The notes beneath the pieces were generated by a model that did not search any database, had not been told where the DNA came from, and worked only from the letters and a program-made list of their open reading frames with translations. A stretch of 64,000 bases of DNA from a bacterium (GTDB lineage: Bacteria > Electryoneota > Electryoneia > Electryoneales > Electryoneaceae): the NCBI GenBank assembly GCA_020444425.1, contig JAHLLB010000001.1, positions 1 to 64,000 on the forward strand, in the 5' to 3' direction. This document shows, one piece after another, positions 44,962-53,382 of this stretch. Numbering within the stretch: the first letter of the stretch is position 1; each line of letters opens with the position of its first letter. Position numbers and translations under genes: made by a program.

Positions 44962-45917
44962 GGATGGACTCCGTGTTGCAGGTTTTGTGCGTAGGACCGA
45001 GAATAGAGCTGGAAAACGAGATAGTCAAACACCTTCGCCGGCCACGGGAACCTCGGGAACGCGGTGACCAGGCAGTTGACGAACTCGAACACCGGTTCAC
45101 TGCAGAGATTCCGCAGCAGCCACGGCCTTATCACCCCCGACAACAATCCGCGACCCGGACGGGTCCGCAACTTGTTCAGCGAAAGCTGGCATTCCAGATG
45201 CGGGTGTTTTTCGAGCAGACGCGGGATCGCGTGCTCACTGAACGCCTGGTAGCGTTGCACCTGCTGCGTCCACGTGATGTCGTGTTCGTGGAAGCTGCGG
45301 GCGCGGGGTTCGTAATAGAAAAATACGCCGGCGTTCTCGAGCCGGATTGCAAACTCGAGGTCTTCTCCGCCCCACCCGTGAAAACCTTCGTCGAATTCGC
45401 CGGCGATATCGAGGATATGCCTGGGAAACGCCGAGTTGCCGCTGGTAAAGTAGCGTCCCGGGATACGGTCGCCCGGATGATGCTTGTGCGCGCCACGGGA
45501 GTGCGAATACTCGAGGAATGCGCTCGGTTTCAGGGATGGATGCGGGTCGTAGCGTCCCGCGATGACACCGTCGGTGTGCAGCACTGCCCGCACCATCATC
45601 TCCAGCCACACCGTCACCGGCTCCATGTCACTGTCGAGAAAGGCGAGGATTTCCCCTTTCGCCAGTTGCAGTGCGAGGTTACGCGCACGAGCACGGCCGA
45701 CATTGCTCGCAAGACGATGGGCATCGATAGCGAACGGGGCATCTGGCTTATCGAACCAGGCGGGTGGATTCTCCCAGCTGCCGTCGTCGATCACGATCCA
45801 GTTGAATTTCGTATGCGGGTAGGTTTGCGCGGCGAGGGCGTGCTTGAGCCGGTTCAGGGTCCGCATTGGCCCGTGGTGAATGGTGAGCACGCTGACTGTC
45901 GGCGCATCCCGAAGCAT
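44958..45917 (-). CDS. Family 2 glycosyltransferase
   Basis: This 319-residue GT-A glycosyltransferase has SVLTIHHG at the start, IDDGS, the DSDME metal site and GWGGEDLEFAIRLENAG, the galactosyltransferase-like acceptor loop. It has no membrane helix, so it probably acts on the cytoplasmic face. Donor and acceptor are unknown. It sits between folD (overlapping ATGA) and galT (eight bases away), so it may use UDP-sugars from the same pathway. ATG 45917 follows AAGGGA. Confidence 0.85.
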   Translation of the reverse strand: MLRDAPTVSVLTIHHGPMRTLNRLKHALAAQTYPHTKFNWIVIDDGSWENPPAWFDKPDAPFAIDAHRLASNVGRARARNLALQLAKGEILAFLDSDMEPVTVWLEMMVRAVLHTDGVIAGRYDPHPSLKPSAFLEYSHSRGAHKHHPGDRIPGRYFTSGNSAFPRHILDIAGEFDEGFHGWGGEDLEFAIRLENAGVFFYYEPRARSFHEHDITWTQQVQRYQAFSEHAIPRLLEKHPHLECQLSLNKLRTRPGRGLLSGVIRPWLLRNLCSEPVFEFVNCLVTAFPRFPWPAKVFDYLVFQLYSRSYAQNLQHGVHP

Positions 45918-45925
45918 CGCTTCCC

Positions 45926-46954
45926 TTACAGTTCAACCGCCCGGAGTAGTTCGGCGGCCTGTTCAGGTGGAGTGCTGTTGATGTGGAACCCAGTGCCGAA
46001 TTCGAACCCGGCGAGGTTGCCCAGCCGTGGCAGGATCATCAGCCGCCAGTGCCAGTCCAGCTCAAGCGTGCTCCACTGCGCGGGCCGTGGGTCAATGGTA
46101 TCGGAATTCGGTGCGGTAACGAGGGTGAAGTTGTACGGCGGATCGTCCAGCGCCGCTTTGATCCGTGTCAGCACATCCCGCATCAGGTACATGAATTCAC
46201 GGATATCTTTGTCGGTCATCCGACGGAAATCGTGCTGGTGGAATCGCGGCATGATCCACGTTTCGAAGTTGAAGCGGCTGGCATACGGGCAGAATGCGAC
46301 GAACCGGTCGGTCACCTGCACCAGCCGGTCGCGCTGGTCCAGTTCCTGCGTCAGCATATCGCACAAGAGGCAGCGATTCTTGTCGCTGTAGTGATCCCGT
46401 GCGGCCTGCAACTCCATCGCAACCTGCATCGGGGTGACCGTCATCGCCGCAATTTGCGTATGCGGATGCGACAAACTCGCCCCCGCCGCCTTGCCGTGAT
46501 TGCGGAACAGGATGACGTACTTCAGCCGACGGTCACGGAACAGGTCAATGATGCGATCCCGGTAGGTGACGCCGAGGTTGTAGATGTGATCGTCGTCGAG
46601 CTGCGGCAGGTCGTCGTACCGGCTGGGTGTTTCGATCACCAGCTCATGCGCGCCGACTCCATTCATCTTGTCGTAAATACCATTCCCGCGCCGGTCGAGG
46701 TCACCCTCGACGCGGAACGCGGGAAATTTGTTCGGAACGACACGCAGTTGCCAACCCGGCCCGTTCTTCTTGCTGCCCGGTGCGCGAATGGCGAAGATCT
46801 CGGACGTTGTTTCCGACTCATTGCCTTCGGCGAATGGGTCGAAGCCGTCGATGTCTTCGTCCGCGCGACGGTAATCCGTCGGACGGATGCCCCGCTCCGG
46901 CGCGATAATCACCCACCGGCGCTGCAACGGATCATGTCGCATCTCTGCGTGCAT
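45926..46954 (-). CDS. galT: Galactose-1-phosphate uridylyltransferase
   Basis: This 342-residue HIT-superfamily enzyme exchanges UMP between UDP-glucose and galactose-1-phosphate. The active-site SHPHTQ and the closing GFEFGTGFHINSTPPE are visible, along with the N-terminal RHDPLQRRWVIIAPER. It lies seven bases from the GH57 branching enzyme gene, linking it to glycogen and sugar-nucleotide metabolism. ATG 46954 is used; ATG 46942 is possible. Confidence 0.93.
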   Translation of the reverse strand: MHAEMRHDPLQRRWVIIAPERGIRPTDYRRADEDIDGFDPFAEGNESETTSEIFAIRAPGSKKNGPGWQLRVVPNKFPAFRVEGDLDRRGNGIYDKMNGVGAHELVIETPSRYDDLPQLDDDHIYNLGVTYRDRIIDLFRDRRLKYVILFRNHGKAAGASLSHPHTQIAAMTVTPMQVAMELQAARDHYSDKNRCLLCDMLTQELDQRDRLVQVTDRFVAFCPYASRFNFETWIMPRFHQHDFRRMTDKDIREFMYLMRDVLTRIKAALDDPPYNFTLVTAPNSDTIDPRPAQWSTLELDWHWRLMILPRLGNLAGFEFGTGFHINSTPPEQAAELLRAVEL

Positions 46955-46960
46955 AGGGGG

Positions 46961-48679
46961 TTACGCCCACATGTTGAGGTCGATGTCCGGGAACAGCGGG
47001 TCACGTTTGCAGATCGTGTCGTACTTCTCCCACATCTCGCCGGTGATCTCTTCGCCGTTCAGGTGCTTGTCGATCAGGCCCCGAATGAACTCGAAATCGT
47101 TGGCGTGCAGGTTGATCCGCATCTCGGCATAATCCGCCGCCGCGATGGTGCTGATCAGGAACTGCCAGTCGCTGGCTTCGAGAACCAGCAGCTCACGCGC
47201 AAGCTGTTCAAGCATTTCCTTCAGCTTGCCGTCGGCGTCCTTGTGTTCACGGACCAGCCGCGTCATGTGTTTTTCGGCGGCATGGATCAACGGCCAGGTC
47301 CACGCGGTCTTGTCGTTGAGCCAGATGTAGTGATGGCCGCCTTCGCCCCACGAACCTTCTGGTAATTTGATCAACGGCGCATCATGCGAATCGTTGATCA
47401 GCTCGAATCCATGTGCGGCTTCAAGCTTGTTTTCGTTAGCAATCAGCGCCAGCACCTTCTCGAGGAAATGCGGCCCTTCGAACCACCAGTGGCCGAACAA
47501 TTCCGTATCGAACGGACTGACGACGAACCGGTCAGCGACGGGAACATCCGCACCGGCGATCGTCTCCTGCAGTAGACCGTAGAAATGGTCGGCGTTTTCG
47601 CCCAGTCGGCCTTCGATCTTGCCCGGGACGTATTCTTCCTTGTCGCCGAGGTCGGCATCGGATCGGGTGACACGCCAGTATTTGTGCCCGCCCGGGAAAT
47701 GCTTCTTGTGAAAATCGAGGTAGTTGCCGTCACCGGGATAGCCGTACTCACCGGACCACACCTGCAGCGAGGTCTTGGAATCACGGGTCAGAACCCCAAC
47801 CGGGCCTTCCTTGTCTTCGCCGACGGTGCTGTCGAGGAAGTAGGCGCGGTACGGTGTCCGATTCTGCGCGGCGGCGAACTCACGGGTCTTTTCGTTGTCC
47901 GCCTGCTCCCACAACTGCATCAGGCCTTTGAAGCGGTCGAGATACGTGCCCACGGCCTGGCCACCCTTGGTCAGGTGTGAATCGACGATGAAGTAGCGTA
48001 AGCCGTGCTTCTGCACCAGCTCCTCGACACCCTTGCGGTCAAAACCAGAATCGTCCGGATCCACCGGGCTGCTCCAGTGATAGGCTGGACGGTAGGCGCA
48101 TTCCGGCAGCCAGATGCCCTTCGGCTTACGGCCGAAGTGACGTTCATGCGACTTCACCGCCATCGCGATCTGTGCGTTGACGGCTTCATCCGTGCCGAGC
48201 AGCGGCAGGTAGCCGTGCGTCGCGCCGCAAGTGATGATCTCGATGGTACCGGCGTCCAGCAGCTCACGGAAGCCGCTGAGGATGTCGGATTTCAACGGAC
48301 CGTTAAAATCCGCTTTGACTTCCGAGTACCAGTCAACCCACATCTGGGCGACGGTCGCCTTGTTCTCGTCCCCGGCCGCCTTGAATGAATTCAAGTCTTC
48401 TTTCGCGGTGAGGATGCGGGAGTCGAGGTAGCCGTTGAATTCGCCGACGAATGTCGGGTCAGCCAGCTGTTCCGCGAGCACCGGGCTGATGCCGATGGTG
48501 ATCGCCGCCTTCTTGCCCTGATTCTTGAACTCGCTGAACACGCGCCACAGCGGGATGTACGTTTCTGCAGCGGCTTCGTTGAGCCACACGGAACCGTGCG
48601 GCCAAGTGCCATGCGTCAGCACGTACGGCAGGTGCGAGTGCAGGACAAAGGTGAATTTACCAAGTGTTGTATCAGTCAT
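46961..48679 (-). CDS. GH57 family 1,4-alpha-glucan branching enzyme
   Basis: This 572-residue GH57 enzyme has an N-terminal FVLHSHLPYV strand, ITCGATHGYLPLLG, the nucleophile region GIWLPECAYRP and the acid region DTELFGHWWFEGPHFLEKVL. DUF1957-like helices close the protein. Relatives make alpha-1,6 branches in glycogen; amylase-like specificity cannot be excluded. It is likely cotranscribed with galT and the glycosyltransferase gene downstream. Confidence 0.9.
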   Translation of the reverse strand: MTDTTLGKFTFVLHSHLPYVLTHGTWPHGSVWLNEAAAETYIPLWRVFSEFKNQGKKAAITIGISPVLAEQLADPTFVGEFNGYLDSRILTAKEDLNSFKAAGDENKATVAQMWVDWYSEVKADFNGPLKSDILSGFRELLDAGTIEIITCGATHGYLPLLGTDEAVNAQIAMAVKSHERHFGRKPKGIWLPECAYRPAYHWSSPVDPDDSGFDRKGVEELVQKHGLRYFIVDSHLTKGGQAVGTYLDRFKGLMQLWEQADNEKTREFAAAQNRTPYRAYFLDSTVGEDKEGPVGVLTRDSKTSLQVWSGEYGYPGDGNYLDFHKKHFPGGHKYWRVTRSDADLGDKEEYVPGKIEGRLGENADHFYGLLQETIAGADVPVADRFVVSPFDTELFGHWWFEGPHFLEKVLALIANENKLEAAHGFELINDSHDAPLIKLPEGSWGEGGHHYIWLNDKTAWTWPLIHAAEKHMTRLVREHKDADGKLKEMLEQLARELLVLEASDWQFLISTIAAADYAEMRINLHANDFEFIRGLIDKHLNGEEITGEMWEKYDTICKRDPLFPDIDLNMWA

Positions 48680-48720
48680 GATGGTATCCAGAACCTTCTT
48701 TTTCGTGTGAAAACTGCTGG

Positions 48721-49581
48721 TTAGCGCATACGTAGCGAAATGTCGAGCGGTTTCGCTGAATGCGTTAACGCCCCCAGGGAGATTCGGTGTACACCGGTCG
48801 CGGCCACCTCGGCGAGGTTGGCCAGCGTGATGCCGCCGGACGCCTCGAGTACGCAGAGGTCGCCAGTTCGTTCCACCGCCTGTATCAGGTGTTCCGGCGG
48901 GAAGTTATCAAGGAGAATGCGGTCAGGCTTCTCTTGTAACGCCAGATCAAGCTGTTCGAGAGTCTCGACTTCCACTTCGATCGGAGTGTTTCCGCCGTGC
49001 TCAGCGACCCAAACGTGGGACGTACGCACCGCTTCCGCGACTCCGCCGGCGGCTTCGATATGGTTTTCCTTGATCAGGATTTCGTCGTACAGACCAATCC
49101 GATGATTCCCCGCCCCACCGCACGTGACGGCGTATTTCTCCGCGATGCGCCAGCCCGGTGTCGTCTTACGGGTATCGATCACCACCGCGCGGGTACCGGC
49201 GACCAACCGCATCGCGTCACGGGCCATCGTCGCAACACCGCTCAGGCGGCCAAGACCATTCAACGCCGTCCGCTCGCTGATCAGGATGCCGTGCACAGGA
49301 CCGGTCACTGTCGCTAACAGCTGGCCGGGGGTGACATGCGTGCCGTCTTCAACGTGGAACGTCCAAGCCGCCGCCGGATCGGTCATCCGGCCGGTGTACA
49401 CCGCCCAGTCGATCCCGGCAATGATACCGTCCTGTTTCGCGACCAGTTGCGCCTCGCCAGTCTGATCAACGGGAATGGTCGCGAGGCTGGTGATGTCTCC
49501 ACGGTCGCCGAGGTCTTCGTCCAGCGCTTCCCGGACATGCCTGGCCAACCACTCGTCCCCGGTCGCGTCACGCAGTCTCAT
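48721..49581 (-). CDS. nadC: Quinolinate phosphoribosyltransferase (nicotinate-nucleotide pyrophosphorylase)
   Basis: This 286-residue NadC converts quinolinate and PRPP to nicotinate mononucleotide, the last committed step of de novo NAD synthesis. It shows EDLGDRGDITS, SERTALNGLGRLSG, DTRKTTPGWR and LIKENHI. ATG 49581 overlaps the stop of the upstream TPR gene by four bases (ATGA), so translation is coupled. nadA and nadB are not in the window. Confidence 0.96.
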   Translation of the reverse strand: MRLRDATGDEWLARHVREALDEDLGDRGDITSLATIPVDQTGEAQLVAKQDGIIAGIDWAVYTGRMTDPAAAWTFHVEDGTHVTPGQLLATVTGPVHGILISERTALNGLGRLSGVATMARDAMRLVAGTRAVVIDTRKTTPGWRIAEKYAVTCGGAGNHRIGLYDEILIKENHIEAAGGVAEAVRTSHVWVAEHGGNTPIEVEVETLEQLDLALQEKPDRILLDNFPPEHLIQAVERTGDLCVLEASGGITLANLAEVAATGVHRISLGALTHSAKPLDISLRMR

Positions 49582-52500
49582 CGTCCCTCCTCAACCGCGG
49601 CACGTTCCTCCTGGAACATCTCCAGCCGTTTCACCTGTTCGTCAGCACGGCGTCCGAATGGACTGCCCAGCCCTTCCCGCCGCACAATTTCGCGGTACAT
49701 CTGCTTCGCGCGTTCGGGTTCGTTTAAGCGTTCGAGCACACGTCCGGCGGCGTACAAGGCGGTCACACCCCACTTGAGTTTCGTCGCACGGTTCAGGTGA
49801 ACCACGCGCAGGTATTCGCTGACCGCTTCCTTCAGCCGGCCATCCCGTTCCAACGCTTCCGCGATGTAGAACTGGCAGGCGGCGTAGTCTTCGCCTTCGG
49901 CAAAGGTCATCGCCCGGCGGAATTGCGAGATCGCAAGGTCGTAGTGACCGGTTTCGTGGTAGGATAGCGCGAGATTCATGCGATGGTCGAACGCATCCGG
50001 CGCATCCGGATACAGCTCGAGGTATTTTCGCGCGGCCCGCATCGCGCCTTCGTAGAACCCGGCATCCTTGAAGGCGCGGACCTGGTTGCCGAGCACATAC
50101 GGCCAGCTGTCGATGTATGCACTGTCCGCGAGCACTTCCTCGTACTTGTTGAATGCGTCGAAGTAGTTCTGCTTGCTTGCATAATAGTTGCCAAGCAGCC
50201 AGTAAACGTTTCCCATTACTGGATGGTCGGGGACGTCGGCGCTCAGCTCGATCAGCATTTCGTAGGCTTTGTCCGCCTCGCCCTGGTCCATGTAATCACG
50301 CGCCAGCTCGTACTTGGCCCACGGCGCCTGGTCCGTGTCCTCGTACTTGTTCATCACGGCCTTGTAAGCCTTGAGCGAATTGTTGTACTGCTGCTTGGAC
50401 GAATAGAACCGGCCCTTCTCCAACTCAAACCGTGCCAACGCCTGGTCCAGTTTCGGATCCTGCTTGTGCCAGCCCTCGAACGCTTTCGTCTCGGGCAACG
50501 CTTTGTCCATCAAGCCACCCCGGTACAACGCGACGACGCCGAGTTCGTCCAATGCGAACGCCGTGTCGGGGTTGGTTTCATGCTCGGAAGCGGTCCGTGC
50601 CCACTCATGCGCCTTGGCGTACTCTCCGCCACGGAAGGCCCAGTGAGTCAGCTGACGCCGGAGCGGTTGCAACGTCGGATCATCCGGCGAGCGCCGGACC
50701 GCCTGCTCGTACATCGGCAAGGCGTACTCCCACTTCCCGCCCTGGTGGTACAACCGTGCGAGCCGCAGGGACGCCATCGGGCTTGTCCGCTGCGCGAGGT
50801 ACGCGGTGTAGTCGAACAAGGCGTTCAACGTGTCGCCCCGGGCTTCAGCGTTCAGCGCGGACAGCAACAGATTGTCACCAGCTGCCAGCACCGGCTTGAC
50901 GAACGACGGCTGAGTCGGATCGCTAGCCTCGATCCATGCAACAACCGCCTGCGCAGTGGCGGGGTCGCCGTCCCTTGCAAACGTGCCCAGCAGATGATCG
51001 ATCACCTGTGGCGCGTTTTCTTCGATCTGAGGTACATACGGCGCCTGGTTCAGCAGCCAGTCGCCAGCCGTCGCCGCTTCGGACTGGCTCGGGCGTTGCG
51101 TGATCCAGTACAGCGCGGCTTCTGTCATCTCTGGAGAATCAGGCGCTTCCAGCAACCGTCGTGCGAAACTGTCCGCCTTTGCGATGCTGTCGGCGACCAG
51201 TTCCTGTTGGAACGCGATCAGCAACGCCTGCCGAGTCGTGCGACTGGACAGATCGCCACTCAGCACCGTGTCGAGCGTGGTGTGGTAGAGCGAATCCAGT
51301 TCCGACTCGCTGTCGCCCTCCAGCCGGTGGGTGAAGGCGTCCGCGAGGATCAGACGCACCGCATCATTGTGCCCGGCATCCGGATGCAACGCGAGATAGC
51401 GCGACCAGTCGTTCCGTTGCTGGCGGGTCAGAGTGCTGGCGACGGTGACTGTCAGATCCTGCAACGTGTTGTAGCGCCACATGCGCTTCGCGTCTGTTTG
51501 CAGGGAGTCAAAATCGTCCCGGTACAACGCTGACCACGTTTCCAACAGCGATGCCGCTCGTCCGCGCAAACCGTCCGACACCTGCAACGGTTCCGCGCTC
51601 GAGCCGTGACTCGCTTGCTGCCATTCCATCCACAATGCGTCGGCGTACAGGTCACGTGCCCGGTTACGAACATCGGGCGGGATGCTTTCCCCGGCAACCA
51701 ACGGAAGTAGCAACGTCATCGCCGGTTGCGGCCGTTTGAACGAGTGCAGATACATCGCTGCGAGGTCGATTTTTGCCGCTGGAGTGACGTCAGGTTGGGC
51801 CAGTTCGCTGAGTAGCGGGATTAACGCGTCGTCGCTCTGTCCACTCACAATCACCTGTTCACCCAAGAACTCCGCTCGTTCCGCTGCGTCGTACCTGTGT
51901 GGACTTGCCGGATACAGAGAGGCGAAACGTTCAAATAGCTCCGCTGCCGTTTCGTACGCACCCAGGCGAGCGTGCAACCCGGCAGACAACCACAGCAGGT
52001 CATCGTCGAACGGCGTCGTCGCCCGGCTGACGGGTTCCGTCTCACGCAGGAAGGTCAGCGCGGCGTCGGGATCGGTCACGCCGATGGTCGTTGCCCCGTG
52101 CAGCCGGATCGACTGCTTCAGCAGCAGCTCGTCGCAGGCGTTGACCGCCTGGACATACAGGTGCGGTGTTGGATCGTCGGTCGCATAGCTGAGATCCGCC
52201 GCCGCCAGTGTCGCCGCGAGCTGGATCGTGTGATCCTCGCTGGCCATTGCTCCGGCAAACGCTGACGTCGCCTGAATTGGCTTGTTCGCACGCGCCAGGC
52301 ACCAGCCCTGTTGCAGCAGGGTGCCCATGCTGTCCGCAGCGGCGTAGAGGGTGCGTGCCGCATCGTTGTTGCCTTCCCGGAACATCAGGTCGGCGAACGC
52401 GAGGTCAACGCGGGCCTGTTGCGTCGAATCCGGTGCCATCCGGGACGCACGTTCGAACATCAGCCGCGCGCCGCCGCCATCTCCGCTGCGGAAGCGTAAT

Positions 52501-53351
52501 TTCGCCAGTTCCAGCGCGGCTTGTGACGCGAAAGGTACATCCGCCATTCCCTCCAGCACCTGCGTCCAGATCTGTTCAGCGGCTTTCGGATCGAGACGCT
52601 GCAGTTCCCAGCGTCCGAGGAACAACCCGGCGGTGACTTTCAGGCTGTCGCTGCTGGTGTGCATCGCGACGGATTGCGCTTCTGTGATCGCGGGTGGAAG
52701 ATCATGCTGCCCGGCGTAGGATTGCGCCAGCAGTAGGCGCGCTTCGAATTCCCATTCGGTGCCGGGAAAGTCGCGCAGCAGGATGTTGAGTGTGCGTTCG
52801 GTGGCCTGCCAGTCACGGATCGCCAGTTGCAATTTGGCGGCACGCAACAAAGTTCGGGGCAGAGTTTGAGCGTCGGGATACAACACCTGCACCGCGAGGT
52901 AACGGTCAATTGCGCGAGACGTGTCGCAGAGCAGCAGGTCCATCTCGGCGGCACGGTGCATCGCCTCGACCGCGCGCGTACTGTCCAGCAGGTACACCGC
53001 CGCGCGTTCGTAGGCATTCCGTGCGGTGGGAATCAAATCCTGATGCTGCAGCGATTTGGCGAGCCACAGGGCGGCATCGCCGGCGTACTCATGGTTCGGA
53101 TAGGCCTTGAGGAAGAGCTCGAACTCGGAGGCGGCAAAATCGTACATGCCTCGATCATACATTTTTCGAGCGTGGAGGAAATCGCCTTCGGGTCCGACGG
53201 AACCGGGCGCGAAATTATCCTCCTCCTGTGCGAAGGAAATCGGCGGCAAGAAAGCCGCGGCCATGACGATCAGCATCACCAGCGAGAACAGAACACGCAC
53301 TGCCCCACCCCACCGGATCGTCGTCGTCCGGCGCCGCTCGAGTCGTTTCAT
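49578..53351 (-). CDS. Very large exported TPR-repeat protein
   Basis: This 1257-residue protein has an N-terminal hydrophobic signal or anchor (about 18-40) and then almost wholly TPR-like helical repeats. The repeats start with GDFLHARKMYDRGMYDFAASEFELF and end with FYIAEALERDGRLKEAVSEYLRV. It is probably a periplasmic scaffold for protein complexes, similar in layout to tol-pal-associated or gliding-related TPR proteins. ATG 53351 has GAGGGGTGAG upstream; GTG 53372 is the alternative. It lies between pcrA and nadC in a run of overlapping genes. Confidence 0.8.
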   Translation of the reverse strand: MKRLERRRTTTIRWGGAVRVLFSLVMLIVMAAAFLPPISFAQEEDNFAPGSVGPEGDFLHARKMYDRGMYDFAASEFELFLKAYPNHEYAGDAALWLAKSLQHQDLIPTARNAYERAAVYLLDSTRAVEAMHRAAEMDLLLCDTSRAIDRYLAVQVLYPDAQTLPRTLLRAAKLQLAIRDWQATERTLNILLRDFPGTEWEFEARLLLAQSYAGQHDLPPAITEAQSVAMHTSSDSLKVTAGLFLGRWELQRLDPKAAEQIWTQVLEGMADVPFASQAALELAKLRFRSGDGGGARLMFERASRMAPDSTQQARVDLAFADLMFREGNNDAARTLYAAADSMGTLLQQGWCLARANKPIQATSAFAGAMASEDHTIQLAATLAAADLSYATDDPTPHLYVQAVNACDELLLKQSIRLHGATTIGVTDPDAALTFLRETEPVSRATTPFDDDLLWLSAGLHARLGAYETAAELFERFASLYPASPHRYDAAERAEFLGEQVIVSGQSDDALIPLLSELAQPDVTPAAKIDLAAMYLHSFKRPQPAMTLLLPLVAGESIPPDVRNRARDLYADALWMEWQQASHGSSAEPLQVSDGLRGRAASLLETWSALYRDDFDSLQTDAKRMWRYNTLQDLTVTVASTLTRQQRNDWSRYLALHPDAGHNDAVRLILADAFTHRLEGDSESELDSLYHTTLDTVLSGDLSSRTTRQALLIAFQQELVADSIAKADSFARRLLEAPDSPEMTEAALYWITQRPSQSEAATAGDWLLNQAPYVPQIEENAPQVIDHLLGTFARDGDPATAQAVVAWIEASDPTQPSFVKPVLAAGDNLLLSALNAEARGDTLNALFDYTAYLAQRTSPMASLRLARLYHQGGKWEYALPMYEQAVRRSPDDPTLQPLRRQLTHWAFRGGEYAKAHEWARTASEHETNPDTAFALDELGVVALYRGGLMDKALPETKAFEGWHKQDPKLDQALARFELEKGRFYSSKQQYNNSLKAYKAVMNKYEDTDQAPWAKYELARDYMDQGEADKAYEMLIELSADVPDHPVMGNVYWLLGNYYASKQNYFDAFNKYEEVLADSAYIDSWPYVLGNQVRAFKDAGFYEGAMRAARKYLELYPDAPDAFDHRMNLALSYHETGHYDLAISQFRRAMTFAEGEDYAACQFYIAEALERDGRLKEAVSEYLRVVHLNRATKLKWGVTALYAAGRVLERLNEPERAKQMYREIVRREGLGSPFGRRADEQVKRLEMFQEERAAVEEGR

Positions 53352-53382
53352 CGCTCGCTCACCCCTCGTCACACGGGTTCCG

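Noticed and set aside
44964..47365. Two long plus-strand frames opposite the glycosyltransferase and galT genes
   Set aside because: Antisense shadows of genes with catalytic motifs.
49983..51533. 516-codon plus-strand frame opposite the TPR protein
   Set aside because: Shadow frame; the TPR reading shows regular helical repeats, this one does not.
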